A stretch of 23,334 bases of DNA from NCBI GenBank assembly GCA_049999805.1, contig JBNGIO010006255.1, forward strand, positions 266,296 through 289,629, given 5' to 3'. Source of the DNA: Folioceros fuciformis (Eukaryota > Anthocerotophyta > Anthocerotopsida > Anthocerotales). Position 1 is the first letter of the stretch, and every line of letters begins with the position of its first letter. This document shows, piece after piece, positions 23,206 to 23,334 of this stretch. The notes under the pieces are model-generated. The model was not told the origin of the DNA, did not search any database, and worked only from the letters and a program-made list of their open reading frames with translations. The position numbers and the translations under genes are program-made.

Positions 23206-23334
23206 ACGTGTACATGGCAGGTCCCTGGTCACGGACTCCCTCCAGGTACAGACACACACCTTCCATCCTGCCCCTACACCAAACCATGGATATGCATCGG
23301 GTTGCCTGCCTGTCGGCGTGTTTCAGGCAGGCAT
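23206..23334. other. 3' flank of the PPR gene
   Basis: 129 bases to the window edge, presumably 3' UTR. The only structure seen is a perfect 10-base inverted repeat, TGCCTGCCTG (23303-23312) and CAGGCAGGCA (23324-23333), with an 11-base loop. Confidence 0.5.

Overview
The window is nuclear DNA from a land plant. Every gene I could rebuild has spliceosomal introns, apart from one intronless PPR gene. The introns are short: 74 to 199 bases in the phosphoglucose isomerase gene. The genes are typical plant families: cytosolic PGI, a plant SDR, an FMO GS-OX-like monooxygenase, a BTB-TAZ protein, a plant coiled-coil membrane protein and a PLS-class PPR-DYW editing factor. Compact introns plus a DYW domain resembling the 'DYW:KP' variant fit a hornwort, or less well a lycophyte, better than a seed plant. 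This placement is inference.

Layout, left to right. (1) 222-4184, minus: complete 22-exon cytosolic glucose-6-phosphate isomerase. (2) 4185-5609: AT-rich spacer with one orphan exon-like ORF and a 28-base tandem duplication. (3) 5610-7452, minus: 9-exon membrane-anchored SDR. (4) 7717-9998, plus: 7-exon FMO, divergent from the SDR across 264 bases. (5) 10287-12010, minus: 5-exon BTB-TAZ gene, convergent with the FMO. (6) 13509-16986, minus: 14-exon coiled-coil protein with a signal peptide and a C-terminal membrane segment. (7) 17795-21052: decayed Ty1/copia remains. A plus-strand integrase/reverse transcriptase piece, interrupted by a run of N, meets a minus-strand gag-leader-PBS-LTR piece head to head at about 18929. 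(8) 21292-23205, plus: intronless PPR-DYW gene starting 240 bases from the LTR edge.

Exons were joined by hand from splice signals, reading frame and family resemblance. In all five spliced genes the summed coding length is an exact multiple of three with no internal stop. The genes do not form a pathway. PGI is central carbon metabolism, the FMO and SDR are specialised redox enzymes that may share a promoter, BTB-TAZ is a regulatory adaptor, and the PPR protein probably edits organelle RNA. The most interesting items are the variant, C-terminally shortened DYW domain, the possible in-frame exitron in the FMO, the GC-AG intron in PGI, and the inverted copia junction.
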